Assembly: GCF_051014685.1 (NCBI RefSeq)
Contig: NW_027478598.1
Coordinates: forward strand, 620,001 to 684,000
Direction of reading: 5' to 3'
DNA: 64,000 nt
From: Ptiloglossa arizonensis
Lineage: Eukaryota > Arthropoda > Insecta > Hymenoptera > Colletidae
Part shown: piece after piece, positions 14,029-27,103 of the stretch
Position numbering within the stretch: the first letter of the stretch is position 1
Layout of the letters: each line of letters starts with the position of its first letter
Position numbers and translations under genes: made by a program
The notes under the pieces: model-generated
The model's input: the letters and a program-made list of their open reading frames with translations, nothing else
What the model was told of the DNA's origin: nothing
The model's database searches: none

Positions 14029-16002
14029 TTATACGTTATACGTTATACGTTATACGTTATACGTTATACGTTATACGTTATACGTTATACGTTATACGTT
14101 ATACGTTACACGTTATACGTAATATGTAATACGTTTTACGTTATAAGTTATACGTTATACGTTAAACGTTATACGTTAAACGTTATACGTTATACGTTAT
14201 ACGTTATACGTTATACGTTATACGTTATACGTTATACGTTTTACGTTATACGTTATACGTTATACGATATACGTTATACGTTATACGTTATGCGTTATAG
14301 GATATACGTTATACGTTATACGTTATACGTTATACGTTATACGTCATACGTTATACGTTATACGTTATACGTTATACGTTATGCGTTACACGTTATACGT
14401 TATACGTTATACGTTATACGTTATACGTTATACGTTATACGTTATACGGTATACGTTATACGTTATACGTTATACGTTATGCGATATACGTTATACGTTA
14501 TACGTTATGCGTTATAGGATATACGTTATACGTTATACGTTATACGTTAGACGTTATAGGTTATACGTTAAACGTTTTACGTTATACGTTATACGTTATG
14601 CGTTATGCGTTATAGGATATACGTTATACGTTATACGTTATACGTTATACGTTATACGTTATACGTTATACGTTATACGTTTTACGTTATACGTTATACG
14701 TTATACGTTATTCGTTATACGTTTTACGTTATACGTTCTACGTTATACGTTATACGTTATACGTTATACGTTATACGTTATACGTTATACGTTATACGTT
14801 ATACGTTAAGCGTTATACGTTATACGTTATACGTTATACGTTATACGTTATACGTTATACGTTATACGTTATACGTTAAACGTTATACGTTATACGTAAT
14901 ACGTTATACGATATACGTTATACGTTATACGTTGTACGTTATACGTTATACGTTATACGTTATACGTTATACGTTATGCGTTATACGTTACACGTTATAC
15001 GTTATGCGTTATACGTTATACGTTATACGTTATACGTTACACGTTTGACGTTATACGCTGTACGATATACGTTATACGTTAACCGTTATACGTTATACGT
15101 TATACGTTATACGTTATACGTTAAACGTTATACGTTATACGTTATACGTTATACGATATATGTTATACGTTATACGTTATACGTTATACATTATACGTTA
15201 TACGTTATACGTTATACGTTATGCGTTATGCGTTAAACGTTATACGTTATGCGTTATACGTTATACGTTTGACGTTATACGTTATACGTTATACGTTATA
15301 CGTTATACGTTATACGGTATACGTTATACGTTATACGTTATACGTTAGACGTTATAGGTTATACTTTAAACGTTTTACGTTATACGTTATACGTCATACG
15401 ATATACGTTATACGTTATACGTTATGCGTTATAGGATATACGTTATACGTTATACGTTATACGTTAGACGTTATAGGTTATACGTTAAACGTTTTACGTT
15501 ATACGTTATACGTTATACGATATACGTTATACGTTATACGTTATGCGTTATAGGATATACGTTATACGTTATACGTTATACGTTATACGTTTTACGTTAT
15601 ACGTTATACGTTATACGTTATACGTTATACGTTATACGTTATACGTTATACGTTATACGTTATACGTTATACGTTATACGTTATACGTTATACGTTATAC
15701 GTTATACGTTATACGTTATACGTTATACGTTATACGTTACACGTTATACGTTACTCGTTATACGTAATATGTAATACGTTTTACGTTATAAGTTATACGT
15801 TATACGTTATACGTTATACGTTAAACGTTATACGTTATACATTATACGCTATACGTTATACGTTATACGTTTGACGTTATACGCTGTACGTTATACGTTA
15901 TACGTTATACGTTACACGTTATACGTTATACGTTATACGTTATACGTTATACGTTATACGTTATACGTTATACGTTATACGTTATACGTTATACGTTATA
16001 CG

Positions 16003-16264
16003 TTAAACGTTATACGCTATACGTTATACGTTATACGTTATACGTTATACGTTATACGTTATACGGTATACGTTATACGTTATGCGTTATACGTTATACA
16101 TTATACGTTATACGTTATACGTTATACGTTATACGTTATACGTTATACGTTATACGTTATACGTTATACGTTATACGTTATACGTTATACGTTAAACGTT
16201 ATACGCTATACGTTATACGTTATACGTTATACGTTATACGTTATACGTTATACGGTATACGTTA
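16003..16264 (+). repeat. 189-bp tandem doublet
   Basis: TTAAACG, consensus, CTATACG, a short consensus run, GTATACG and TTATGCG occur from 16,003 and again from 16,192. The displacement is 27 units. Confidence 0.75.
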
Positions 16265-16375
16265 TACGTTATGCGTTATACGTTATACGTTATACGTTAT
16301 ACGTTTGACGTTATACGTTATACGTTATACGTTATACGTTATACGTTATACGTTATACGGTATACGTTATACGTT

Positions 16376-17960
16376 ATGCGTTATACGTTATACGTTATAC
16401 GTTATACGTTTGACGTTATACGTTATACGGTATACGTTATGCGTTATACGCTATACATTATGCGTTATAGGATATACGTTATGCGTTATAGGATATACGT
16501 TATACGTGATACGTTGTACGTTATACGTTATACTTTATACGTTATACGTTATACGTTATACGTTATACGTTATACGTTATACGTTATACGTTATACGTTA
16601 TACGTTATACGTTATACGTTATACGTTAGACGTTATAGGTTATACGTTAAACGTTTTACGTTATACGTTATACGTTATACGATATACGTTATACGTTATA
16701 CGTTATACGTTATACGTTATACGTTATACGTTATACGTTATACGTTATACGTTATACGTTATACGTTATACGTTATACGTAATACGTTATACGTTATACG
16801 TTATACGTTATACGTTATAAGTTATACGTTATACGTTATACGTTATACGTTATACGTTATACGTTATACATTATGCGTTATACGCTATACGTAATGCGTT
16901 ATAGGTCATACCTTATACGTGATACGTCATACGTTATACGTTATACGTGATACGTTATACGTTATACGTTATACGTTATACGTTGTACGTTATACGTTAT
17001 ATGTAATATGTAATACGTTATACGTTATACGCTATACGTTATACGTTACACGTTATACGTTATACATTACACGTTATACGTTATACGTTATGCGTTATAC
17101 GTTATGCGTTATACGTTATACGTTATACGTTATACGTTATACGTTATACGTTATACGTTATACGTTATACGTTATACGTTGTACGTTATACATTATGCGT
17201 TATACGCTATACGTAATGCGTTATAGGTCATACCTTATACGTGATACGTCATACGTTATACGTTATACGTGATACGTTATACGTTATACGTTATACGTTA
17301 TACGTTATACGTTATACGTTATACGTTATTCGTTATACGTTATACGTTAAACGTTATACGTTATACGTTATACGTGATACGTTATACGCTATACGTTATA
17401 CGTTGTACGTTATGCGTTATACGTTATGCGTTATACGATATACGTTATACGTTATACGTTGTACGTTATACGTTATACGTTATACGTTATACGTTACTCG
17501 TTATACGTAATATGTAATACGTTTTACGTTATAAGTTATACGTTATACGTTATACGTTATACGTTATACGTTATACGTTATACGTTAAACGTTAGACGTT
17601 ATATGTTATACGTTATACGTTGTACGCTATACGTTATATGTAATATGTAATACGTTATACGTTATACGCTATACGTTATACGTTACACGTTATACGTTAT
17701 ACGTTATGCGTTATACGTTATACGTTATACGTTATACGTTTGACGTTATACGTTATACGGTATACGTTATGCGTTATACGCTATACATTATGCGTTATAG
17801 GATATACGTAATGCGTTATAGGATATACGTTATACATGATACGTTGTACGTTATACGTTATACTTTATACGTTATACGTTATACGTTATACGTTATACGT
17901 TATACGTTATACGTTATACGTTATACGTTAGACGTTATAGGTTATACGTTAAACGTTTTA
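16376..17960 (+). repeat. 1,330-bp displaced duplication
   Basis: The order TTTGACG, GTATACG, TTATGCG, CTATACA and two successive TTATAGG-ATATACG pairs near 16,376-16,520 recurs at 17,706-17,850, 190 units later. The copy has small substitutions, for example TAATGCG for TTATGCG and CATGATACG context near 17,836. Confidence 0.7.
16899..17280 (+). repeat. 322-bp repeat of the AGGTCATACC phrase
   Basis: The phrase at 16,899, with a TAATGCG unit before it and TGATACG after it, recurs at 17,221. The displacement is 46 units. The same TAATGCG version appears at 23,528, 24,591, 32,122, 51,245, 59,017 and 63,496, linking this mosaic block with the later higher-order units. Confidence 0.75.
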
Positions 17961-18459
17961 CGTTATACGTTATACGTTATACGTTATACGATATACGTTA
18001 TACGTTATACGTTATGCGTTATAGGATATACGTTATACGTTATACGTTATACGTTATACGTTATACGTTATACGTTATACGTTATACGTTATACGTTATA
18101 CGTTATACGTTATACGTTATACGTTATACGTTATACGTTATACGTTATACGTTATACGTTATACGTTATACGTTATACGTTATACGTTATACGTTATACG
18201 TTATACGTTACACGTTATACGTCACTCGTTATACGTAATATGTAATACGTTTTACGTTATAAGTTATACGTCATACGTTATACGTTATACGTTATACGTT
18301 ACACGTTATACGTTATACGTTATACGTTATACGTTATACGTTATACGTTATACGTTATACGTTATACGTTATACGTTATACGTTATACGTTACACGTTAT
18401 ACGTTACTCGTTATACGTAATATGTAATACGTTTTACGTTATAAGTTATACGTTATACG

Positions 18460-19240
18460 TTATACCTTGTACGTTATACGTTATACGTTATACGTTATAC
18501 GTTATTCGTTATACGTTATACGTTATACGTTATACGTTATACGTTATACGTTATACGTTATACGTTAAACGGTATACGTTATACGTTATACGTTATACGT
18601 TATACGTTATGCGTTATACGTTATGCGTTATACGTTATACGTTATACGTTATACGTTATACGTTATACGTTATACGTTATACGTTATACGTTATACGTTA
18701 TACGTTATACGTTATACGTTATACGTTATACGTTATACGTTATACGTTATACGTTATACGTTATACGTTACACGTTATACGTCACTCGTTATACGTAATA
18801 TGTAATACGTTTTACGTTATAAGTTATACGTTATACGTTATACGTTATACGTTATACGTTACACGTTATACGTTATACGTTATACGTTATACGTTATACG
18901 TTATACGTTATACGTTATACTTTATACGTTATACGTTATACGTTATACGTTATACGTTATACGTTGTACGTTATACGTTATACGTTATACGTTACACGTT
19001 ATACGTTACTCGTTATACGTAATATGTAATACGTTTTACGTTATAAGTTATACGTTATACGTTATACCTTGTACGTTATACGTTATACGTTATACGTTAT
19101 ACGTTATTCGTTATACGTTATACGTTATACGTTATACGTTATACGTTATACGTTATACGTTATACGTTAAACGGTATACGTTATACGTTATACGTTATAC
19201 GTTATACGTTATGCGTTATACGTTATGCGTTATACGTTAT
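18460..19240 (+). repeat. 602-bp tandem duplication
   Basis: TTATACC, TTGTACG, TTATTCG, TTAAACG, GTATACG and the TTATGCG doublet occur from 18,460 and again from 19,062. The displacement is 86 units. Upstream, the TCACTCG and TAATATG landmarks near 18,224 and 18,784 are 560 bp apart, so the two parts differ by six units. Confidence 0.7.
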
Positions 19241-20167
19241 ACGTTATACGTTATGCGTTGTACGTTATACGTTATACGTTATACGTTATACGTTATTCGT
19301 TATACGTTATACGTTACACGTTATACGTTACACGTTATACGTTATACGTTATACGTTATACGTTATACGTTATACGTTATACGTTATACGTTATACGTTA
19401 TACGTTATACGTTATACGTTATACGTTATACGTTATACGTTATACGTTATACGTTATACGTTATACGTTATACGTTATACGTTATACGTTATACGTTATA
19501 CGTTATACGTTATACGTTATACGTTATACGTTGTACGTTATACGTTATATGTAATATGTAATACGTTATACGTTATACGCTATACGTTATACGTTACACG
19601 TTATACGTTATACGTTATACGTTATACGTTATACGTTATACATTATACGTTATGCGTTATACGCTATACGTTATGCGTTATAGGTCATACCTTATACGTG
19701 ATACGTCATACGTTATACGTTATACGTTATACGTTATACGTTATACGTTATACGTTATAGGTTGTACGTTATACGTTATATGTAATACGTTATACGTTAT
19801 GCGTTATACGTTATACGTTATACGTTATACGTTATACGTTATACGTTATACGTTATACGTTATACGTTATGCGTTATACGTTATACGTTATACGTTATAC
19901 GTTATACGTTATACGTTATACGTTATACGTTATCCGTTATACGTTATACGTAATACGTTATACGTTATACGTTATACGTTATACGTTATACGTTATACGT
20001 TATACGTTATACGTTAAACGTTATACGTTAAACGTTATACGTTATACGTTATACGTTATACGATATACGTTATACGTTATACGTTATACGTTAGACGTTA
20101 TAGGTTATACGTAATACGTAATACGTTTTACGTTATACGTTATACGTTACACGTTATACGTTATACG

Positions 20168-21500
20168 TTATGCGTTATACGTTATACGTTATACGTTATG
20201 CGTTATACGTTATACGTTATACGTTATACGTTATACGTTTGACGTTATACGTTATACGGTATACGTTATGCCTTATACGTTATACGTTATACGTTATACG
20301 TTATACGTTATACGTTATACGTTATACGATATACGTTATACGTTATACGTTATACGTTATACGTTATACGTTATACGTTATACGTTATACGTAATACGTT
20401 ATACGTTAGACGTTATAGGTTATACGTAATACGTAATACATTTTACGTTATACGTTATACGTTACACGTTATACGTTATACGTTATACGTTATAAGTTAT
20501 ACGCTATACGTTATACGGTATACGTTATACGTTATACGTTGGACGTTACAGGTTAAACGTAATACGTTATACGTTATACGTTATGCGTTATACGTTATAC
20601 GTTATACGTTATACGTTATACGTTAGACGTTATACGTTATACGTTATACGTTAAACGTTATACGTTATACGCTATGCGTTATACGTTATACGTTATACGT
20701 TATGCGTTATACGTTATACGTTATACGTTATACGTTATACGTTTGACGTTATACGTTATACGGTATACGTTATGCCTTATACGTTATACGTTATACGTTA
20801 TACGTTATACGTTATACGTTATACGTTATACGATATACGTTATACGTTATACGTTATACGTTATACGTTATACGTTATACGTTATACGTTATACGTTATA
20901 CGTAATACGTTATACGTTAGACGTTATAGGTTATACGTAATACGTAATACATTTTACGTTATACGTTATACGTTACACGTTATACGTTATACGTTATACG
21001 TTATAAGTTATACGTTATACGTTATACGGTATACGTTATACGTTATACGTTGGACGTTACAGGTTAAACGTAATACGTTATACGTTATACGTTATGCGTT
21101 ATACGTTATACGTTATACGTTATACGTTATACGTTAGACGTTATACGTTATACGTTATACGTTAAACGTTATACGTTATACGCTATGCGTTATACGTTAT
21201 ACGTTATACGTTATGCGTTATACGTTATACGTTATACGTTATACGTTATACGTTTGACGTTATACATTATACGGTATACGTTATGCCTTATACGTTATAC
21301 GTTATACGTTATACGTTATACGTTATACGTTATACGTTATACGTTATACGATATACGTTATACGTTATACGTTATACGTTATACGTTATACGTTATACGT
21401 TATACGTTATACGTAATACGTTATGCGTTATACGTTATACGTTATACGTTATACGTTAGACGTTATAGGTTATACGTAATACGTAATACGTTTAACGTTA
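20168..21500 (+). repeat. Three-fold 504/511-bp nested repeat
   Basis: TTATGCG-rich starts at 20,168, 20,672 and 21,183 are each followed by TTTGACG, GTATACG, TTATGCC, ATATACG, TTAGACG-TTATAGG and paired TAATACG units. The displacements are 72 and 73 units. The set is repeated at 27,706-29,040 in copy B, and a two-fold version with 497-bp spacing lies at 46,542-47,260. Confidence 0.8.
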
Positions 21501-22400
21501 TACGTTATAAGTTATACGTTATGCATTATACGTTATACGTTATACGTTATACGTTATACGTTATACGTTATGCGTTATACGTTATACGTTATACGTTATA
21601 CGTTATACGGTTTACGTTATACGTTATACGTTATACGTTATACGTTATACGTTATACGTTATACGTTATACGTTATACGTTATACGTTATACGTTATACG
21701 TTATACGTTATACGTTATACGTTATACGTTATACGTTATACGTTATGCATTATACGTTATACGTTATACGTTATACGTTATACGTTATACGTTATACGTT
21801 ATACGTTATGCGTTATACGTTATACGTTATACGTTATACGTTATACGGTTTACGTTATACGTTATACGTTATACGTTATGCATTATACGTTATACGTTAT
21901 ACGTTATACGTTATACGTTATACGTTATACGTTATTCGTTATACGTTAGACGTTATACGTTATACGTTATACGTTATACGTTACTCGTTATACGTAATAT
22001 GTAATACGTTGTACGTTATAAGTTATACGTTATACGTTATACGTTATACGTTATACGTTATACGTTATACGTTATACGTTATACGTTATACGTTATACGT
22101 TATACGTTATACGATGTACGTTATACGTTATATGTAATATGTAATACGTTATACGTTATACGTTAAACGTTAGACGTTATACGTTATACGTTAAACGTTA
22201 GACGTTATACGTTATACGTTATACGTTGTACGTTATACTTTATATGTAATATGTAATACGTTATACGTTATACGCTATACGTTATACGTTACACGTTATA
22301 CGTTATGCGTTATGCATTATACGTTATGCGTTATACGTTATACGTTATACGTAATACGTTATACGTTATACGTTATACGTTATACGTTATACGTTATACG

Positions 22401-22406
22401 TATACG
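22401..22406 (+). repeat. 6-bp unit TATACG, phase slip -1
   Basis: One T is missing from the TT step. The phase of CG moves by one base here and stays moved downstream. The same odd unit is present at the homologous place in other higher-order copies (29,960, 50,140, 57,205 and 62,398). Confidence 0.9.
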
Positions 22407-22952
22407 TTATACGTTATACGTTATACGTTATACGTTATACGTTATACGTTATACGTTGTACGTTATACGTTATATGTAATATGTAATACGTTATACGTTA
22501 TACGTTAAACGTTAGACGTTATACGTTATACGTTGTACGTTATTCTTTATATGTAATATGTAATACGTTATACGTTATACGTTATACGTTAAACGTTATA
22601 CGTTATACGTTATACGTTATACGTTATACGTTATACGTTATACGTTATACGTTATACGTTATACGTTATACGTTATACGTTATACGTTATACGTTATACG
22701 TTATACGTTATACGTTATACGTTATACGTTATACGTTATACGTTATACGTTATACGTTATACGTTATACGTTAGACGTTATAGGTTATACGTAATACGTA
22801 ATACGTTATACGTTATACGATATACGTTGCACGTTATACGTTATACGATATACGTCATAAGTTATACGTTATACGTTATACGTTATACGTTAGACGTTAC
22901 ATTTTATACGTTATACGTTGTACGCTATACGTTATACGTTATACGTTATACG

Positions 22953-25950
22953 TTATGCGTTATAGGATATACGTTATACGTGATACGTTGTACGTTATAC
23001 GTTATACGTTATACGTTATACGTTATACGTTATACGTTACACGTTATACGTTATACGTTATACGTTATACGTTATACCTTGTACGTTATACGTTATACGT
23101 TATACGTTATACGTTATTCGTTATACGTTATACGTTATACGTTATACGTTATACGTTATACGTTATACGTTATACGTTAAACGTTATACGTTATACGTTA
23201 TACGTTATACGTTATACGTTATGCGTTATACGTTATGCGTTATACGTTATACGTTATACGTTATGCGTTGTACGTTATACGTTATACGTTATACGTTATA
23301 CGTTATTCGTTATACGTTATACGTTACACGTTATACGTTATACGTTATACGTTATACGTTATACGTTATACGTTATACGTTATACGTTATACGTTATACG
23401 TTATACGTAATACGTTATACGTTATACGTTATACGTTATACGTTATACGTTATAAGTTATACGTTATACGTTATACGTTATACGTTATACGTTATACATT
23501 ATGCGTTATACGCTATACGTAATGCGTTATAGGTCATACCTTATACGTGATACGTCATACGTTATACGTTATACGTGATACGTTATACGTTATACGTTAT
23601 ACGTTATACGTTATACGTTATACGTTATACGTTATACGTTATACGTTATACGTTATACGTTGTACGTTATACGTTATATGTAATATGTAATACGTTATAC
23701 GTTATACGTTAAACGTTAGACGTTATACGTTATACGTTGTACGTTATTCTTTATATGTAATATGTAATACGTTATACGTTATACGTTATACGTTAAACGT
23801 TATACGTTATACGTTATACGTTATACGTTATACGTTATACGTTATACGTTATACGTTATACGTTATACGTTATACGTTATACGTTATACGTTATACGTTA
23901 TACGTTATACGTTATACGTTATACGTTATACGTTATACGTTATACGTTAGACGTTACATTTTATACGTTATACGTTGTACGCTATACGTTATACGTTATA
24001 CGTTATACGTTATGCGTTATAGGATATACGTTATACGTCATACGTTGTACGTTATACGTTATACGTTATACGTTATACGTTATACGTTATACGTTACACG
24101 TTATACGTTATACGTTATACGTTATACGTTATACCTTGTACGTTATACGTTATACGTTATACGTTATACGTTATTCGTTATACGTTATACGTTATACGTT
24201 ATACGTTATACGTTATACGTTATACGTTATACGTTAAACGTTATACGTTATACGTTATACGTTATATGTTATACGTTATGCGTTATACGTTATGCGTTAT
24301 ACGTTATACGTTATACGTTATGCGTTGTACGTTATACGTTATACGTTATACGTTATACGTTATACGTTATTCGTTATACGTTATACGTTACACGTTATAC
24401 GTTATACGTTATACGTTATACGTTATACGTTATACGTTATACGTTATACGTTATACGTTATACGTTATACGTAATACGTTATACGTTATACGTTATACGT
24501 TATACGTTATACGCTATAAGTTATACGTTATACGTTATACGTTATACGTTATACGTTATACATTATGCGTTATACGCTATACGTAATGCGTTATAGGTCA
24601 TACCTTATACGTGATACGTCATACGTTATACGTTATACGTGATACGTTATACGTTATACGTTATACGTTATACGTTGTACGTTATACGTTATATGTAATA
24701 TGTAATACGTTATACGTTATACGCTATACGTTATACGTTACACGTTATACGTTATACATTACACGTTATACGTTATACGTTATGCGTTATACGTTATGCG
24801 TTATACGTTATACGTTATACGTTATACGTTATACGTTATACGTTATACGTTATGCGTTATACGTTATACGTTATACGTTGTACGTTATACGTTATACGTT
24901 ATACGATATACGTTATACGTTATACGTTATACGTTGTACGTTGTACGTTATACGTTATACGTTATACGTTGTACGTTATACGTTATGCGTTATACGTTAT
25001 ACGTTGTACGTTATACGTTAAACGTTAGACGTTACATTTTATACGTTATACGTTGTACGCTATACGTTATACGTTATACGTTATACGTTATGCGTTATAG
25101 GATATACGTTATACGTGATACGTTGTACGTTATACGTTATACGTTATACGTTATACGTTATACGTTATACGTTACACGTTATACGTTATACGTTATACGT
25201 TATACGTTATACCTTGTACGTTATACGTTATACGTTATACGTTATACGTTATTCGTTATACGTTATACGTTATACGTTATACGTTATACGTTATACGTTA
25301 TACGTTATACGTTAAACGTTATACATTATACGTTATACGTTATACGTTATACGTTATGCGTTATACGTTATGCGTTATACGTTATACGTTATACGTTATG
25401 CGTTGTACGTTATACGTTATACGTTATACGTTATACGTTATTCGTTATACGTTATACGTTACACGTTATACGTTATACGTTATACGTTATACGTTATACG
25501 TTATACGTTATACGTTATACGTTATACGTTACTCGTTATACGTAATATGTAATACGTTTTACGTTACAAGTTATACGTTATACGTTATACGATATACGTT
25601 ATACGTTATACGTTATACGTTATACGTTATACGTTATACGTTATACGTTATACGTTATACGTTATACGTTATACGTTATACGTCATACGTTGTACGTTAT
25701 ACGTTATATGTAATATGTAATACGTTATACGTTATACGTTAAACGTTAGACGTTATACGTTATACGTTATACGTTGTACGTTATACGTTATACGTTATAC
25801 GTTATACGTTATGCATTATACGTTATACGTTATACGTTATACGTTATACGTTATTCGTTATACGTTATACGTTATACGTTATGCGTTATACGTTATGCGT
25901 TATACGTTATACGTTATACGTTATGCGTTGTACGTTGTACGCTATACGTT
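22953..25950 (+). repeat. Three-fold nested repeat of about 1.06 kb
   Basis: TTATGCG, TTATAGG, ATATACG starts at 22,953, 24,010 and 25,088 (displacements 151 and 154 units). Each is preceded by TTAGACG, TTACATT and TTGTACG, CTATACG and followed by a TTATACC-TTGTACG and TTATTCG series. The first two also lead to the TAATGCG-TTATAGG phrase; the third runs instead into a TTACTCG-TAATATG phrase. Copy B carries the same set near 30,498, 31,541 and 32,619. Confidence 0.75.
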
Positions 25951-26590
25951 ATACGTTATACGTTATACGTTATGCGTTATAGGATATACGTTATACGTGA
26001 TACGTTGTACGTTATACGTTATACGTTATACGTTATACGTTATACGTTACACGTTAAACGTTATACGTTATACGTTATACGTTATACGTTATACGTTATG
26101 CGTTATACGTTATGCGTTATACGTTATACGTTATACGTTATGCGTTGTACGTTGTACGCTATACGTTATACGTTATACGTTATACGTTATGCGTTATAGG
26201 ATATACGTTATACGTGATACGTTGTACGTTATACGTTATACGTTATACGTTATACGTTAAACGTTAGACGTTATACGTTATACGTTATACGTTGTACGTT
26301 ATACGTGATACGTTATACGTTATACGTTATACGTTATACGTTATACGTTATACGTTAAACGTTATACGTTATACGTTATACGTTATACGTTATACGTTAT
26401 GCGTTATACGTTATGCGTTATACGTTATACGTTATACGTTATGCGTTGTACGTTGTACGCTATACGTTATACGTTATACGTTATACGTTATGCGTTATAG
26501 GATATACGTTATACGTGATACGTTGTACGTTATACGTTATACGTTATACGTTATACGTTATACGTTACACGTTACTCGTTATACGTAATA
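25924..26590 (+). repeat. Three-fold TTGTACG-doublet cluster
   Basis: TTATGCG, two TTGTACG units and CTATACG occur at about 25,922, 26,139 and 26,440, spaced 31 and 43 units. Each leads to TTATGCG, TTATAGG, ATATACG and TGATACG. The cluster is repeated in copy B near 33,453-34,120. Confidence 0.75.
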
Positions 26591-27089
26591 TGTAATACGT
26601 TTTACGTTATAAGTTATACGTTATACGTTATACGTTATACGTTATACGTTATACGTTATACGTTATACGTTATACGTTATACGTTATACGTTATACGTTA
26701 TACGTTATACGTCATACGTTGTACGTTATACGTTATATGTAATATGTAATACGTTATACGTTATACGTTAAACGTTAGACGTTATACGTTATACGTTATA
26801 CGTTGTACGTTATACGTTATACGTTATACGTTATACGTTATACGTTATGCATTATACGTTATACGTTATACGTTATACGTTATACGTTATTCGTTATACG
26901 TTATACGTTATACGTTATACGTTATACGTTATACGTTACTCGTTATACGTAATATGTAATACGTTTTACGTTACAAGTTATACGTTATACGTTATACGAT
27001 ATACGCTATACGTTATACGTTATACGTTATACGTTATACGTTATACGTTATACGTTATACGTTATACGTTGTACGTTATACGTTATATG

Positions 27090-27103
27090 TAATATGTAAT
27101 ACG
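27090..27103 (+). repeat. Representative TAATATG phrase
   Basis: TTATATG, TAATATG and TAATACG run in register (27,083-27,103). Two versions recur throughout the regular zone. One is preceded by TTGTACG and has TTATATG. The other is preceded by TTACTCG and followed by TTTTACG or TTGTACG and then TTATAAG. The CpG is lost in one or two consecutive units, so this phrase is among the few gaps in the 7-bp CpG lattice. Confidence 0.8.

Larger units (their letters stand above)
14029..19530 (+). repeat. Mosaic block with short local duplications
   Basis: The stretch combines phrases from its left and right neighbours: TTAGACG-TTATAGG phrases near 14,550, 15,350, 15,470, 16,627 and 17,929, AGGTCATACC phrases at 16,899 and 17,221, and TAATATG phrases near 15,768, 17,510, 18,240, 18,420 and 18,800. 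No single higher-order period covers it. The 7-bp phase does not change. I see nothing in it but the satellite. Confidence 0.75.
19531..27068 (+). repeat. 7.5-kb higher-order unit, copy A (7,538 bp)
   Basis: From TTGTACG at 19,531 the order of landmarks is reproduced from 27,069. The displacement is 7,538 bp to about 21.5 kb, then 7,559, 7,545, 7,552, 7,531 and 7,524 bp further on. The steps between these values are whole units. The value 7,538 is one less than 1,077 units because the copy contains a single 6-bp unit at 22,401. Inside are a three-fold 504/511-bp repeat, a three-fold repeat of about 1.06 kb and a three-fold TTGTACG doublet cluster. Substitutions between A and B are rare, for example TTATACA at about 21,264 in A. 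Confidence 0.88.
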
